64,000 nucleotides of DNA from assembly GCA_008638415.1 (NCBI GenBank), contig ML703345.1, positions 322,941 to 386,940 of the forward strand, given 5' to 3'. Origin of the DNA: Nocardiopsis sinuspersici (GTDB taxonomy: Bacteria; Actinomycetota; Actinomycetes; Streptosporangiales; Streptosporangiaceae). Below are positions 51,330-58,940 of this stretch, piece after piece (positions within the stretch are counted from its first letter, which is position 1; each line of letters begins with the position of its first letter). Below the pieces are notes generated by a model. The model did no database searches, was not told the origin of the DNA, and saw only the letters and a program-made list of their open reading frames with translations. The position numbers were made by a program, and so were the translations under genes.

Positions 51330-52249
51330 CCCGCAACCCCTGGGCCGCCGGACGCATCCTGACCCTGCCGGGACGCGGACCCCGGCTGCTGTTCGGCCGC
51401 ATGTACGAGGATCCGCGCGTGGAGGAGCGGGCCTTCCCCGCCGTACCCGCCCGGGTGCTGTGCGTCGCCTCGGCCGGAGACACCGCCGCGGCCCTGGCCC
51501 GCGCCGGACACGACGTGACCGCGATCGACGTCAACCCGGTGCAGCTCGCCTACGCACGCGCCCGCGTCGACGACGGTGCGCCCGCCGTCGCAGGGAGCGC
51601 CGAACTGATGCTCGCGGCGGCACGCCGCGCCGCCGCCGTCCTTCCCCGGTGGCGCGGCCCCGCCCTGCACGAGTTCCTCGACCTGGACGACCCGCGCGTG
51701 CAGTCCCACTGGTGGCGCACCCGCCTCGACGGCCCTGGACTGCGCCTGCTCATGGGGACGGCGCTCAGGCCGGCCGGGGTGCTCGCCGCAGCCCTGGCCC
51801 CGGGGTTCCGCCACGTCGTTCCGGCCCGTTTCGACACCCGGCTGCGGACCCGCGTCGCCCGCGTCGTCTCCCGCCACCCCAACACCGACAACCCCCTGCT
51901 CGCGGGGCTCCTGGCCGGACGGACGCCGGAGCCGCGGACGGACGGCCCGTGTCCGCCGGGACCGCCGGGAACGGTGCGGTTCGTGCTCGGTGACGTCGCC
52001 GAGCACCTGGAGTCGGTACCGGCCGGAAGCTACGACGCGGTGACCCTGTCCAACGTCCTGGACGGCCCCGGCCTCCCCTACCGGCGGCGGCTGCGCGCCG
52101 CCGTCGACCGGGCGGTACGCCCCGGCGGTACCGCCGTCCTGCGCAGCGTGGGCGAGGCGGGCGACGCGGCCGCGACCGTGCGCGCGGCCGAGGAGCGCTG
52201 CCCCCTGTGGGGAAGTCTGTACGTCACGACCGTAGGAGGCGCACGTTGA
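51326..52249 (+). CDS. BtaA-like S-adenosylmethionine aminocarboxypropyltransferase (DUF3419)
   Basis: 307 residues. RLLFGRMYEDPRVEERAF, then VLCVASAGDTAAALARAGHD and VTAIDVNPVQLAYARAR form the SAM-binding region of the BtaA/DUF3419 family; SYDAVTLSNVLDG and AVRPGGTAVLRSV complete a Rossmann-like core. BtaA moves the 3-amino-3-carboxypropyl group of SAM onto diacylglycerol, the first step of betaine lipid (DGTS) synthesis. This protein is shorter than known BtaA, so a different acceptor is possible. Overlapping start and stop codons tie it to both neighbours. Confidence 0.75.
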   Translation: MTRNPWAAGRILTLPGRGPRLLFGRMYEDPRVEERAFPAVPARVLCVASAGDTAAALARAGHDVTAIDVNPVQLAYARARVDDGAPAVAGSAELMLAAARRAAAVLPRWRGPALHEFLDLDDPRVQSHWWRTRLDGPGLRLLMGTALRPAGVLAAALAPGFRHVVPARFDTRLRTRVARVVSRHPNTDNPLLAGLLAGRTPEPRTDGPCPPGPPGTVRFVLGDVAEHLESVPAGSYDAVTLSNVLDGPGLPYRRRLRAAVDRAVRPGGTAVLRSVGEAGDAAATVRAAEERCPLWGSLYVTTVGGAR

Positions 52250-53037
52250 GGATCCAGGAGCACCCGCTGCCGATGCGGGCGCACTTCACCGACTCGCTGG
52301 TGCTCACCTACGCCTTCCCCCCGGAGGTCCTACGGCCTCTGCTCACGCCCGGCCTGGAACTGGACACCTATCGCGCGCAGGACGGGAGGGAGTACGGGTT
52401 CGCCGCCGTCGCCGCGGTGGCGCTGCGGGGCCTGCGCCCGGCTTTCCTCCCCGCCGAGCTGGGGTTGGAGCAGGTGATGACCGGCTACCGCGTCTTCGCG
52501 CGGTTGCCGGTGGACCGTTCCAGGACCGGGACCGGTGTGCGCACCCTGAGAGGGCTGCGCATCCTGCGGAGCCAGACGTCGAGTCCGGTGCTGGCCGCCG
52601 CGGGCGCGGTGCTCTCGCGCTACCGGTACGAGCGCGCCGTGCTCGGGACGCGCAGGGTCGGTGACCGGCTGGACTTCGCGGTGCGCTCCGGGGACGGCCG
52701 GGCCGACCTGAGGGTCAGCGCGGCCCTGGGCGGGCCCACCGCGCCCCTGCCCCCGCGGTCCCCGTTCGCCACCGGGCGGGACGCGCGGCGCTTCGCCGGG
52801 CCGCTGCCCTACACCTTCGAACACGGCGGGCGCGGTGGCGACGTGCTGGTGGTCAAGGCGCTCCGGACGAGCTGGGAACCGCGCCCGGTGGCGGTGGACG
52901 TGGAACGGTTGACCTTCTTTCGCCACGGGCCCTTCCAGGGGACCCGTCCCGTTCTCGCCAACGCCTTCCACGTGTCGGGTGTGGACTACGGATGGCACCG
53001 CGGCGTGCTGATGACACCGGCGGGGAGGCGGGGGTGA
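52246..53037 (+). CDS. DUF2071-like (acetoacetate decarboxylase-fold) protein
   Basis: 263 residues. The N-terminus HPLPMRAHFTDSLVLTYAFP and LLTPGLELDTY, then YGFAAVAAVALRGLRPAFLP, match the DUF2071/YqjF-type fold related to acetoacetate decarboxylase; function unknown. TTG at 52246 has TAGGAGG 7 bases upstream and overlaps the preceding stop as TTGA, so translation is coupled. It is only distantly similar to the DUF2071 protein at 14.7 kb. In the context of a BtaA-like enzyme it might act on the lipid or head group, but this is inference. Confidence 0.65.
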   Translation: MRIQEHPLPMRAHFTDSLVLTYAFPPEVLRPLLTPGLELDTYRAQDGREYGFAAVAAVALRGLRPAFLPAELGLEQVMTGYRVFARLPVDRSRTGTGVRTLRGLRILRSQTSSPVLAAAGAVLSRYRYERAVLGTRRVGDRLDFAVRSGDGRADLRVSAALGGPTAPLPPRSPFATGRDARRFAGPLPYTFEHGGRGGDVLVVKALRTSWEPRPVAVDVERLTFFRHGPFQGTRPVLANAFHVSGVDYGWHRGVLMTPAGRRG

Positions 53038-53804
53038 ACCGTCGTCGGCGCCCCTCCGGAGCGCGTCACGTGGTCGCGTACAACTGGCCCCTGTACCTGG
53101 CGGGCACCGCCGTGGCCGTCGGCGGGGCGCTGGCGGGGCGGCGGCTGCGCGGGGCCGCCCGTACGGCCTCGTGGACGGCCGGGGCCGCCGGAGCGTGGTG
53201 GACCGCGGCGTCGCTGGCGGCCTCCCACGCCGTCTACGACCGCTCGCCGCTCCACACCTGGACCTGGCTGGCTCCGGCTCTGGCCGGGGCGGGCAGACCC
53301 CCTGACCCGGGCAGGCACCTGGTGGTCTCCTCGGGTCTGGACGAGGCCAGCGCCGTGATCGGTGCCCTGTACCCCCGGTCCGAACAGAGTATCGCCGACC
53401 TGTACGACGCGCTGCCGGTGGTGGAGCCGTCGTTGCGGCGGGCACGCCGCAGGGTCGCCCCCAGACCCGGATCGGTGGCGTGCGCGGCGGACGCGCTGCC
53501 CTTCCCGGACGCCTCGATGGACACCGTCGTCGCCCCCTTCGCCCTGCACGAGCTGCGTGCCGCCGCCGACCAGGACGCCGCGTTGCGCGAGGTGGCGCGG
53601 GTCCTGCGTCCCGGCGGCGCTCTGGTCCTGGTCGAGCACTGCCGTGACGCCGCCAACATCGCGGCCTTCGGGCCCGGTGCCCAGCACTTCATGCCGCGTT
53701 CGCGGTGGCTGCGGGCCGCACGCGGCGCCGGTCTGCGCCGGGCGTCCGAACAGCGCGTGGGCGGGTTCGTCACGGTGTTCGTCCTGGTGGGGCCGGACCG
53801 GTGA
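53034..53804 (+). CDS. Membrane-anchored SAM-dependent methyltransferase
   Basis: 256 residues. Two N-terminal hydrophobic segments (YLAGTAVAVGGALAG, then AARTASWTAGAAGAWWTAAS) would anchor it to the membrane. The C-terminal half is a Methyltransf_11-type domain: CAADALPFPDASMDTVVAPF, EVARVLRPGGALVLVEHCRD. The glycine-rich SAM motif I is degenerate (VVSSGLDEASAVI). Position after a BtaA-like gene suggests it could methylate the amino group of the new head group, as BtaB does in betaine lipid synthesis. GTG at 53034 overlaps the previous stop (GTGA). Confidence 0.65.
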   Translation: MNRRRRPSGARHVVAYNWPLYLAGTAVAVGGALAGRRLRGAARTASWTAGAAGAWWTAASLAASHAVYDRSPLHTWTWLAPALAGAGRPPDPGRHLVVSSGLDEASAVIGALYPRSEQSIADLYDALPVVEPSLRRARRRVAPRPGSVACAADALPFPDASMDTVVAPFALHELRAAADQDAALREVARVLRPGGALVLVEHCRDAANIAAFGPGAQHFMPRSRWLRAARGAGLRRASEQRVGGFVTVFVLVGPDR

Positions 53805-54229
53805 CCGCCTGGCTGTTCTCGGTCCAGGGACAGTTGCAGCTGGTGGGGGCGGTTCTGGTGGTGCTCGGCGTGTTCCACCTGGTACTGCCCCGGCTGATCG
53901 ACTGGCCGGCCCAGGTCGCCCGGATGGCGCCGCTGCCCCGACAGGTCGCGGGAGCGCACTTCTTCTTCGTCGGCGTGGTCTGTGTGCTGCTGGGGGCGCT
54001 GCCCCTGTTTCTGGCCCCGGAGCTGCTGGCGGGCGGACGTGTGGCACGCGCCCTGCTGGCCGCCGAGACGCTGTTCTGGTCCCTTCGGTGGCTGTTCCAG
54101 TTCGCGTACTTCTCCCCCGCCCTGTGGCGGGGGGATCCGCCGCGCACCCTCGCCCACGCCGGGTTCTGCCTCCTGTGGACCTGGGTGGCCGGAGTCTTCG
54201 GCCTCGCCTGGTACACGGCCTCCTGCTGA
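53801..54229 (+). CDS. Four-helix membrane protein, last gene of the operon
   Basis: 142 residues with about four membrane helices (LQLVGAVLVVLGVFHLVLPR, AHFFFVGVVCVLLGALPLFL, an amphipathic LLAAETLFWSLRWLFQFAYF, and LLWTWVAGVFGLAWYTASC). No family was recognised. Aromatic-rich LFWSLRWLFQFAYFSPALW may be a family motif. GTG at 53801 overlaps the methyltransferase stop (GTGA), so it belongs to the same operon. A role in the same membrane process is likely by context only. Confidence 0.65.
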   Translation: MTAWLFSVQGQLQLVGAVLVVLGVFHLVLPRLIDWPAQVARMAPLPRQVAGAHFFFVGVVCVLLGALPLFLAPELLAGGRVARALLAAETLFWSLRWLFQFAYFSPALWRGDPPRTLAHAGFCLLWTWVAGVFGLAWYTASC

Positions 54230-54419
54230 TCTCCCCGCTGGTCGTGTGCGGGCGGATCCCCGGCCCGGTGTGGGAAGAGGCCACGCGGGCCGGTCGTCCG
54301 CGCAGGCCCGGTCGGCGCCGCGTTCCGCGGCGTCGATCAGGAGCCGAGAAGCACCGGGCGCCTCGGCGGGGCCGGCGTGGCGAGCACCGCGCGCCGATCA
54401 CGAGCAGGAACGTGCCGCC

Positions 54420-54609
54420 ATGAGGGAGCGTGCGGCGGAGCTGAAAAAGGAGTCCGGCCGCGGTCGCGGCGAAGGCCGCCGCCGAACTCGACGTGCTGTC
54501 GAAGATCACCGGGATGGAGGCGTCCGACCGCGCGGTGTACGCCGTGACCGGGCTGGCCGGGAAGGCCGGGGAGACGATCGCCGCCCTCGTCAGGCAGGCC
54601 GTGAGCTGA
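54420..54609 (+). pseudogene. Internally deleted DUF1801-like gene
   Basis: After an ATG and a frameshift (near 54470), the reading KAAAELDVLSKITGMEASDR matches the start of DUF1801 (iron-chaperone-like) proteins, and AGETIAALVRQAVS-stop matches their exact C-terminus. The ~70 residues that normally separate these ends are missing. The whole fragment is only 190 bases, so it is a remnant produced by deletion plus frameshift. Confidence 0.6.
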
Positions 54610-54749
54610 GCCCCGGGACCGGCCCGGCGCTTCTGGCCGTCCTTCTCGTGCCGGGCCCCTCCCCTCCCTCCGCCGCCCCGGTGGCGCGGCGGTGGCCGTG
54701 TCGGCGCTCCGTGGTGCGCTCGGTGCACGGTTCGCTCGGCGCAGGACGG

Positions 54750-54755
54750 CATAAT
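54750..54755 (+). promoter_or_regulatory. -10 element of a leaderless promoter (flavin reductase gene)
   Basis: CATAAT ends 7 bases before the ATG at 54763, with no ribosome-binding site. Confidence 0.55.
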
Positions 54756-54762
54756 CGGTGCG

Positions 54763-55356
54763 ATGCGTACCGAATGGACCCCAGAAGACCTGCCCGGACG
54801 GGCGTTCTACCAGTTGATGACGTCCGTGGTGATACCGCGCCCGATCGCGTGGGTCTCCACCACGTCCGAGGAGGGCGTGGACAACCTGGCCCCGCACTCC
54901 TTCTTCACGGTCTCCTGCGTCGAACCGCCGATCGTGCAGTTCACCTCGGTGCGGCGCAAGGACTCGCTGCGCAACGTGGAGCGCACCGGCGAGTTCGTGG
55001 TGAACCTGGCCCCGGAGCCGCTGTGGGACCAGGTCAACGCCAGCGGCACCCCCTACCCGCCGGAGGTGAGCGAGTTCGACGCGCTGGGGATCGGGCGCGA
55101 GGCCAGCACGGACGTGCGCCCGCCCCGGGTCGCGGGCTCCCCGGCGGCGCTGGAGTGCGTGCTGCACTCGACGCTGGGGCTGGGCGACTCCACCGTGGTG
55201 CTGGGCCGGGTGGTACGCGCGGCCGTGGACGAGGCGGTGCTGGTGGACGGGCACCCCGACGCGGCCCTGCTGCGCCCGCTGGCGCGCCTGGGCCGCAACG
55301 AGTGGTCCACGCTGGGTGAGGTACAGGCCCTGGACCGCGTCCCCTACCGGCCCTGA
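54763..55356 (+). CDS. Flavin reductase family protein (FMN-binding split barrel)
   Basis: 197 residues. The FMN-binding pattern is IPRPIAWVSTTSEEGVDNLA, PHSFFTVSCVEPPIVQFTS and KDSLRNVERTGEFVVNLA. This subgroup (flavin reductase-like, DIM6/NTAB) reduces or binds FMN and sometimes supplies reduced flavin to monooxygenases, or acts on small aromatic compounds; no partner gene is adjacent. ATG at 54763 follows CATAAT by 7 bases, so the message is probably leaderless. A bidirectional hairpin ends the gene. Confidence 0.9.
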   Translation: MRTEWTPEDLPGRAFYQLMTSVVIPRPIAWVSTTSEEGVDNLAPHSFFTVSCVEPPIVQFTSVRRKDSLRNVERTGEFVVNLAPEPLWDQVNASGTPYPPEVSEFDALGIGREASTDVRPPRVAGSPAALECVLHSTLGLGDSTVVLGRVVRAAVDEAVLVDGHPDAALLRPLARLGRNEWSTLGEVQALDRVPYRP

Positions 55357-55357
55357 C

Positions 55358-55382
55358 TCCGGGCGGCGCACGGCCGCCCGGA
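55358..55382. terminator. Bidirectional hairpin terminator
   Basis: TCCGGGCGGC, 5-base loop, GCCGCCCGGA, in the 31-base gap between convergent genes. Confidence 0.8.
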
Positions 55383-55387
55383 ACCGG

Positions 55388-56056
55388 TCAGACCCTCAGG
55401 TCGGCCTCCGGGAACGGGAACGCCGACAGGCGGTCGAGCACGGCCGAGGGGTCGCCGCTCCAGTCCATGGCGCGCACCTGCGCGGCGCTGCGGCGGCCGG
55501 TGGTCGCCCGGACCAGTTCGAAGGCCGTGGCGGACCACTCCAGGTCGGCCCGCTCCCCGAAGGTCCACTCCTGGCCGGTGTCGGTCGCCAGCACTCGCAC
55601 CCCGGGCAGTTCGGGGGACCACGCACGGCTCATCGCGCCGAGGTTGAAGGCCGCCAGCTCGTCGGCGTCCTGGGTCTGGGCCTCCATGCCAAGGGCACCC
55701 CGCACGTCGTTCTCGTGGTGCCACACGTCCACGGCGGGCAGGGAGTAGCGGGCCCGCGTCTGGGTGGCGAAGACCCGCAGCAGCGCCGGGGTGTCCTCGC
55801 GCCAGGCCGCGCAGAGCCCGGCGATGTCGAGGTGGGCGCGTTCGGCCACCTGGCGGGCGGTCACGGTGTCGTCGGCCGGGGGGACGAACCGCTCCGCGAC
55901 CACGTCCGAGCAGAGCCCGACCAGATGGGCGTAGGTCTGCTGGACGGTCCACGCGGGCAGGGCGGGAACGGGGGTGGAGAGCTGCTCCGCGCTCAGGTCG
56001 TCCGCGAGGCCGAGCATGCGGTCCTGGCAGCGGGTGTAGATCTTCGCTGTGTTCAT
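55388..56056 (-). CDS. Maleylpyruvate isomerase/DinB-like (TIGR03083-type) protein
   Basis: 222 residues: an N-terminal DinB/MDMPI four-helix domain (TVQQTYAHLVGLCSDV and VDVWHHENDVRGAL, with candidate metal-binding histidines) and a C-terminal domain with TFGERADLEWSATAFELVRA. The family uses mycothiol in thiol-dependent isomerisation or detoxification; the substrate is not known. ATG at 56056 is directly next to an 18-bp perfect inverted repeat and 6 bases after a TACCGT element, so it is probably a leaderless gene controlled by a repressor. The ATG is preferred over an upstream in-frame start that would lie inside the repeat. Confidence 0.8.
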   Translation of the reverse strand: MNTAKIYTRCQDRMLGLADDLSAEQLSTPVPALPAWTVQQTYAHLVGLCSDVVAERFVPPADDTVTARQVAERAHLDIAGLCAAWREDTPALLRVFATQTRARYSLPAVDVWHHENDVRGALGMEAQTQDADELAAFNLGAMSRAWSPELPGVRVLATDTGQEWTFGERADLEWSATAFELVRATTGRRSAAQVRAMDWSGDPSAVLDRLSAFPFPEADLRV

Positions 56057-56095
56057 GGCGCCACGGTACCGAACAGCGTTCGGTACCGTGGCGCC
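56057..56095. promoter_or_regulatory. Operator: 18-bp perfect inverted repeat with 3-base spacer
   Basis: Left arm 56057-56074 (GGCGCCACGGTACCGAAC), spacer AGC, right arm 56078-56095 exactly complementary. The inner ACCGAAC-N3-GTTCGGT core is the size and pattern of TetR-family operators. It abuts the start codon and covers the probable -10 element of the gene at 55388-56056. No TetR gene is in the window. Confidence 0.75.
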
Positions 56096-56175
56096 GGGAC
56101 CGCGCGGGCCGCTGGTGCGGCCCCGCATGGGGGGTACGGTCCCTGGAAGGGGTCAGGAAGGAGTCACGTCAGGTC

Positions 56176-57237
56176 CTATGACTCCTGGCAGGCCACCTGG
56201 GGATCGGTGTTCGTGCCCCCGTGGGTGGCGGTGAACCCGAAGCTGGTGCTCTCTCCGGGGGCGAGCGTGCCGTTGTGCGCGGTGTTGGTGGCCTCGATGT
56301 GGGCGTCGTGGTCCGCGTGGTTGGTGAGTGAGGCGTTCCAGGAGTTGGTGACCTCCTGGCCGTTGGCGAACATCCAGTCCACCATCCAGCCCTCGACCCC
56401 GTCCTCGCCCGCGGTGACCTCGACCTCCGCCTGGAAGCCGGTCGACCACTCGTTGACGACGCTGTACTCGGCCGTGCAGTACTCGCCCTGCGGCGGGTCC
56501 GTGGGCTCCTCGGTCGGCGGGTCCGTCGGCTCCTCCGGCGGGTCCGTGGGGTCGGGCTCGCCGGACCCCTCGCCGAAGACCACGTCCGAGCAGTTGTAGA
56601 ACGCCTCGGGGCTGTCGGAGCGCTCCCACACCACGTAGATGATGTGCTGTCCCTGCTTGTCGGGCAGGTCCACGTCCCAGTAGTACTCGGCGCCCTCGAC
56701 ACCGCCGCTGCGCAGCGGCGGGTTGGTCACCTCGTCGATGAGCTCCAGGGAGTCCCAGGTCAGGGCGTCCGTGGCGGGGTCGAACCCGTCCTCGGTGACG
56801 TAGGTGGAGAAGGTACCCGGGTGCGCGGCCCAGGCGTTGTGGTGGAACTCCACCGTGGCACCCGGCTCCAGCTGGGTGGTCGGCCAGTCGGCGCGGACCG
56901 CGTTGAAGGCCGAGAAGCTCTCGGTGGGCCCGCACAGCTCTCCGTCGGCCACGAACTCCTGGTGGCGGCCGTCGGAGTTGCTGATGAGGTTGCCGAACCA
57001 GTTCCAGAACGGGTAGTTCCCGCCCTCGGCCAGCGCGTCGGCGCAGGCGTCGTTGGTGGGCTGGAGGGCACCGCCGGAGCTGCCGCCGGTGGCGTCCTGG
57101 AAACAGGCGTAGGTACGGCTGGCCGGGTAGGTGAACGCGCCGTGGGCCTCGGCCGTGCCCGGCAGCGCGACGACGGCGGTGCTGACGGCGAGTCCGCCGA
57201 GCGCCACGGTCAGTGCGATGGCGTTGCGTGACCTCAT
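56176..57237 (-). CDS. AA10 lytic polysaccharide monooxygenase with CBM2
   Basis: 353 residues. Signal peptide ending at ALPGTAEA, giving mature His32 (HGAFTYP), the first ligand of the copper histidine brace; the second is probably His139 in WAAHPGTFSTYVT. The catalytic AA10 domain spans about 32-222 (YNCSDVVFG end). A Pro/Thr/Glu-rich linker leads to a C-terminal CBM2 (about 250-353). It should oxidatively break crystalline cellulose or chitin outside the cell; T. fusca E8-type enzymes are the closest I recall. ATG at 57237 has GGAG 7 bases upstream. Confidence 0.9.
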   Translation of the reverse strand: MRSRNAIALTVALGGLAVSTAVVALPGTAEAHGAFTYPASRTYACFQDATGGSSGGALQPTNDACADALAEGGNYPFWNWFGNLISNSDGRHQEFVADGELCGPTESFSAFNAVRADWPTTQLEPGATVEFHHNAWAAHPGTFSTYVTEDGFDPATDALTWDSLELIDEVTNPPLRSGGVEGAEYYWDVDLPDKQGQHIIYVVWERSDSPEAFYNCSDVVFGEGSGEPDPTDPPEEPTDPPTEEPTDPPQGEYCTAEYSVVNEWSTGFQAEVEVTAGEDGVEGWMVDWMFANGQEVTNSWNASLTNHADHDAHIEATNTAHNGTLAPGESTSFGFTATHGGTNTDPQVACQES

Positions 57238-57263
57238 GGACCACTCCAATCTGTGTGGGGGAG

Positions 57264-57291
57264 CCCGGCCGCACCGGTCGGTGCGGCCGGG
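57264..57291 (-). terminator. Hairpin between the mannanase and LPMO genes
   Basis: CCCGGCCGCACC (57264-57275), 4-base loop, GGTGCGGCCGGG (57280-57291), 81 bases after the mannanase stop and 27 bases before the LPMO start. Confidence 0.7.
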
Positions 57292-57372
57292 GAGTCTGGG
57301 TCCGTTCCCTCAGCGGGGATCAGACCGGGCGGATCGAACCGGCACGGGCCGGATCAGGCCGTACGGGCCGGG

Positions 57373-58734
57373 TCAGGCGGCGCAGGAGAGCTCGGGCGTG
57401 GAGACGCTCCCGCCGTGGGTGCCGACGAAGCCGAACGAGGTCGACTGCCCGGCGGAGAGGGTGCCGTTGTAGCCGACGTCGGTCGCGGTGACGTCCGCGC
57501 CGCTGCTGCTCACCGAGGCGTTCCAGGCGTGCGAGACGCTCTCACCGCTGTCGAAGCTCCACGTCACCGTCCAACCGGTGACGTCGGCTCCGGCGGTGAC
57601 GGTCACCTCGGCCTGGAACCCGCCGCCCCACTCGTTGGTGACCGTGTAGTCGGCCTCGCAGTCACCGCTCGGCGGGTCGGTCGGGTCCTCGGTGGGCGGG
57701 TCCGTGGGGTCCTCGGTGGGCGGGTCGGTCGGCTCGCCGCCACCGCCGTAGACCGGGGCCTCGACCGCGGTCGAGGCGATCCCGTCGGGACCGTTGAAGA
57801 TGCGCTCGCCCCAGGGGGTCAGGCGGTCGGCGTCGAAGCCCTCGACCATGTCCAGGTACTCCACGGGGCTTCCGTTGCCGCTCCAGGACCAGCCGATGTA
57901 GCCCAGACCGAGGCGCTCGGCGTGGGCCATGATGGCGTCCTCGTCGGGGTTCCCGTCGGAGTGGTCGTGGCCGAACTCGCCGACGAGCAGCGGCAGGCCT
58001 GCGTCGGCGAAGTGCTCCATGTAGGAGACGATCGTCGACTCCTGCTCGTAGACGCCGTACATGTGCACGGAGAACATCGTGTTGGCGTGCGGGTCGGAGT
58101 CGAAGACCGACTGGGCGTTGTCGCGCATCGTGCCCTGCCAGTCCTGGCCCCAGTTGGGCGCGTCCACGACCAGGGTGTGGTCGAAGCCGGCGTCGCGCAG
58201 GCGGTCGATGGCGGCGCTGGTGTCGCCGGCCCAGTTCTGGTTGGTCGCGGAGTCGTTGCCGTAGGGCTCGTTGCCGATGTTGACGAGGATGTGGTCCTCC
58301 TCGCCCTCGACCGCGTCCTGGACGCGCAGCCAGTAGTCCACGGCCTGGTCGAGCGTGGCGGCGCCCTCCTGCTCTCCGTAGCCGGTGGTGTCGTGTACCT
58401 CCAGGAGGCAGATCAGCTTGTTGGCCTTGCACTCGTCGACGACGTTCGCCACGTCGTCGACGCCGTTCTCCGTCCAGCGGTCACCGCTGCTGAGGACGAC
58501 GCGGACGGCGTTGGCCCCCAGTGACTTGATGTCCGCGAACGACTGGGTCTCCTGCGTGTACCAGGCGTGCGGGTGGCTGACACCGCGGATGACGAAGTCG
58601 TTTCCGGCCGCGTCGACCAGGCGACCGTCGCTGACCTGGAAACCGGTGTCTGCTTGGGCGGGCAGCGTGTACGCGAACAGCGACACCACCAGGGCCAGGA
58701 CCGACCCCAGGGCGATCAGTAGGCGTTTGACCAT
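57373..58734 (-). CDS. GH5 (subfamily 8-like) endo-beta-1,4-mannanase with CBM2
   Basis: 453 residues: signal peptide (cleavage after LPAQA), GH5 catalytic domain (about 29-330), linker of EPTDPPTEDP type and C-terminal CBM2 (about 352-453). Acid/base Glu156 is in NIGNEPYG, nucleophile Glu253 in LLVGEFGHDH. The ICLLEVHDTTGYGEQ and GWSWSGNG segments match T. fusca-type GH5_8 mannanases rather than GH5 cellulases, so secreted mannan hydrolysis is expected. ATG at 58734 with GGAG 9-12 bases upstream. A separate palindrome 25 bases upstream suggests its own repressor. Confidence 0.9.
   Translation of the reverse strand: MVKRLLIALGSVLALVVSLFAYTLPAQADTGFQVSDGRLVDAAGNDFVIRGVSHPHAWYTQETQSFADIKSLGANAVRVVLSSGDRWTENGVDDVANVVDECKANKLICLLEVHDTTGYGEQEGAATLDQAVDYWLRVQDAVEGEEDHILVNIGNEPYGNDSATNQNWAGDTSAAIDRLRDAGFDHTLVVDAPNWGQDWQGTMRDNAQSVFDSDPHANTMFSVHMYGVYEQESTIVSYMEHFADAGLPLLVGEFGHDHSDGNPDEDAIMAHAERLGLGYIGWSWSGNGSPVEYLDMVEGFDADRLTPWGERIFNGPDGIASTAVEAPVYGGGGEPTDPPTEDPTDPPTEDPTDPPSGDCEADYTVTNEWGGGFQAEVTVTAGADVTGWTVTWSFDSGESVSHAWNASVSSSGADVTATDVGYNGTLSAGQSTSFGFVGTHGGSVSTPELSCAA
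57401..57687. repeat. CBM2-encoding segment nearly identical to 58975-59257
   Basis: The 3' parts of the mannanase and xylanase genes (CBM2 and start of the linker) are almost the same DNA over about 285 bases, including 75 identical bases at 57401-57475 (matching 58975-59049). The catalytic domains are unrelated, so the binding module was recently copied or converted. Confidence 0.85.
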
Positions 58735-58758
58735 CGCGGAACTCCAGACGAGAGTGAT

Positions 58759-58770
58759 GACAACGTTGTC
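58759..58770. promoter_or_regulatory. Palindromic operator upstream of the mannanase gene
   Basis: GACAACGTTGTC, a perfect 12-base palindrome with a central CG, 25 bases before the mannanase start. The form is typical of LacI-family operators and differs from the CelR-type box. Confidence 0.55.
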
Positions 58771-58808
58771 GGGCTACAGAGGACCGCTGCCTGTGACAGC
58801 GGGTGTGT

Positions 58809-58845
58809 GGGCGCCGGGGGAGGCGGCTACGCTCCCCCGGCGCCC
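58809..58845 (-). terminator. Hairpin terminator after the xylanase gene
   Basis: Perfect 14-bp stem (58809-58822 and 58832-58845), 9-base loop, about 95 bases after the xylanase stop. Confidence 0.75.
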
Positions 58846-58940
58846 GGTCATGGTGCAGGCGTGGCCTGTTCCGGGGCGGTCACGTCAGCACCCTGGGTGT
58901 CACTTCCTCCTCGGCCGGGGCCGGTCGTGGTCGGTCGCGT

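Noticed and set aside
56159-56186. AGGAGTCA ... TGACTCCT inverted repeat at the LPMO stop codon
   Set aside because: Short 8-bp arms and partly inside the coding sequence; too weak to call a terminator with confidence.
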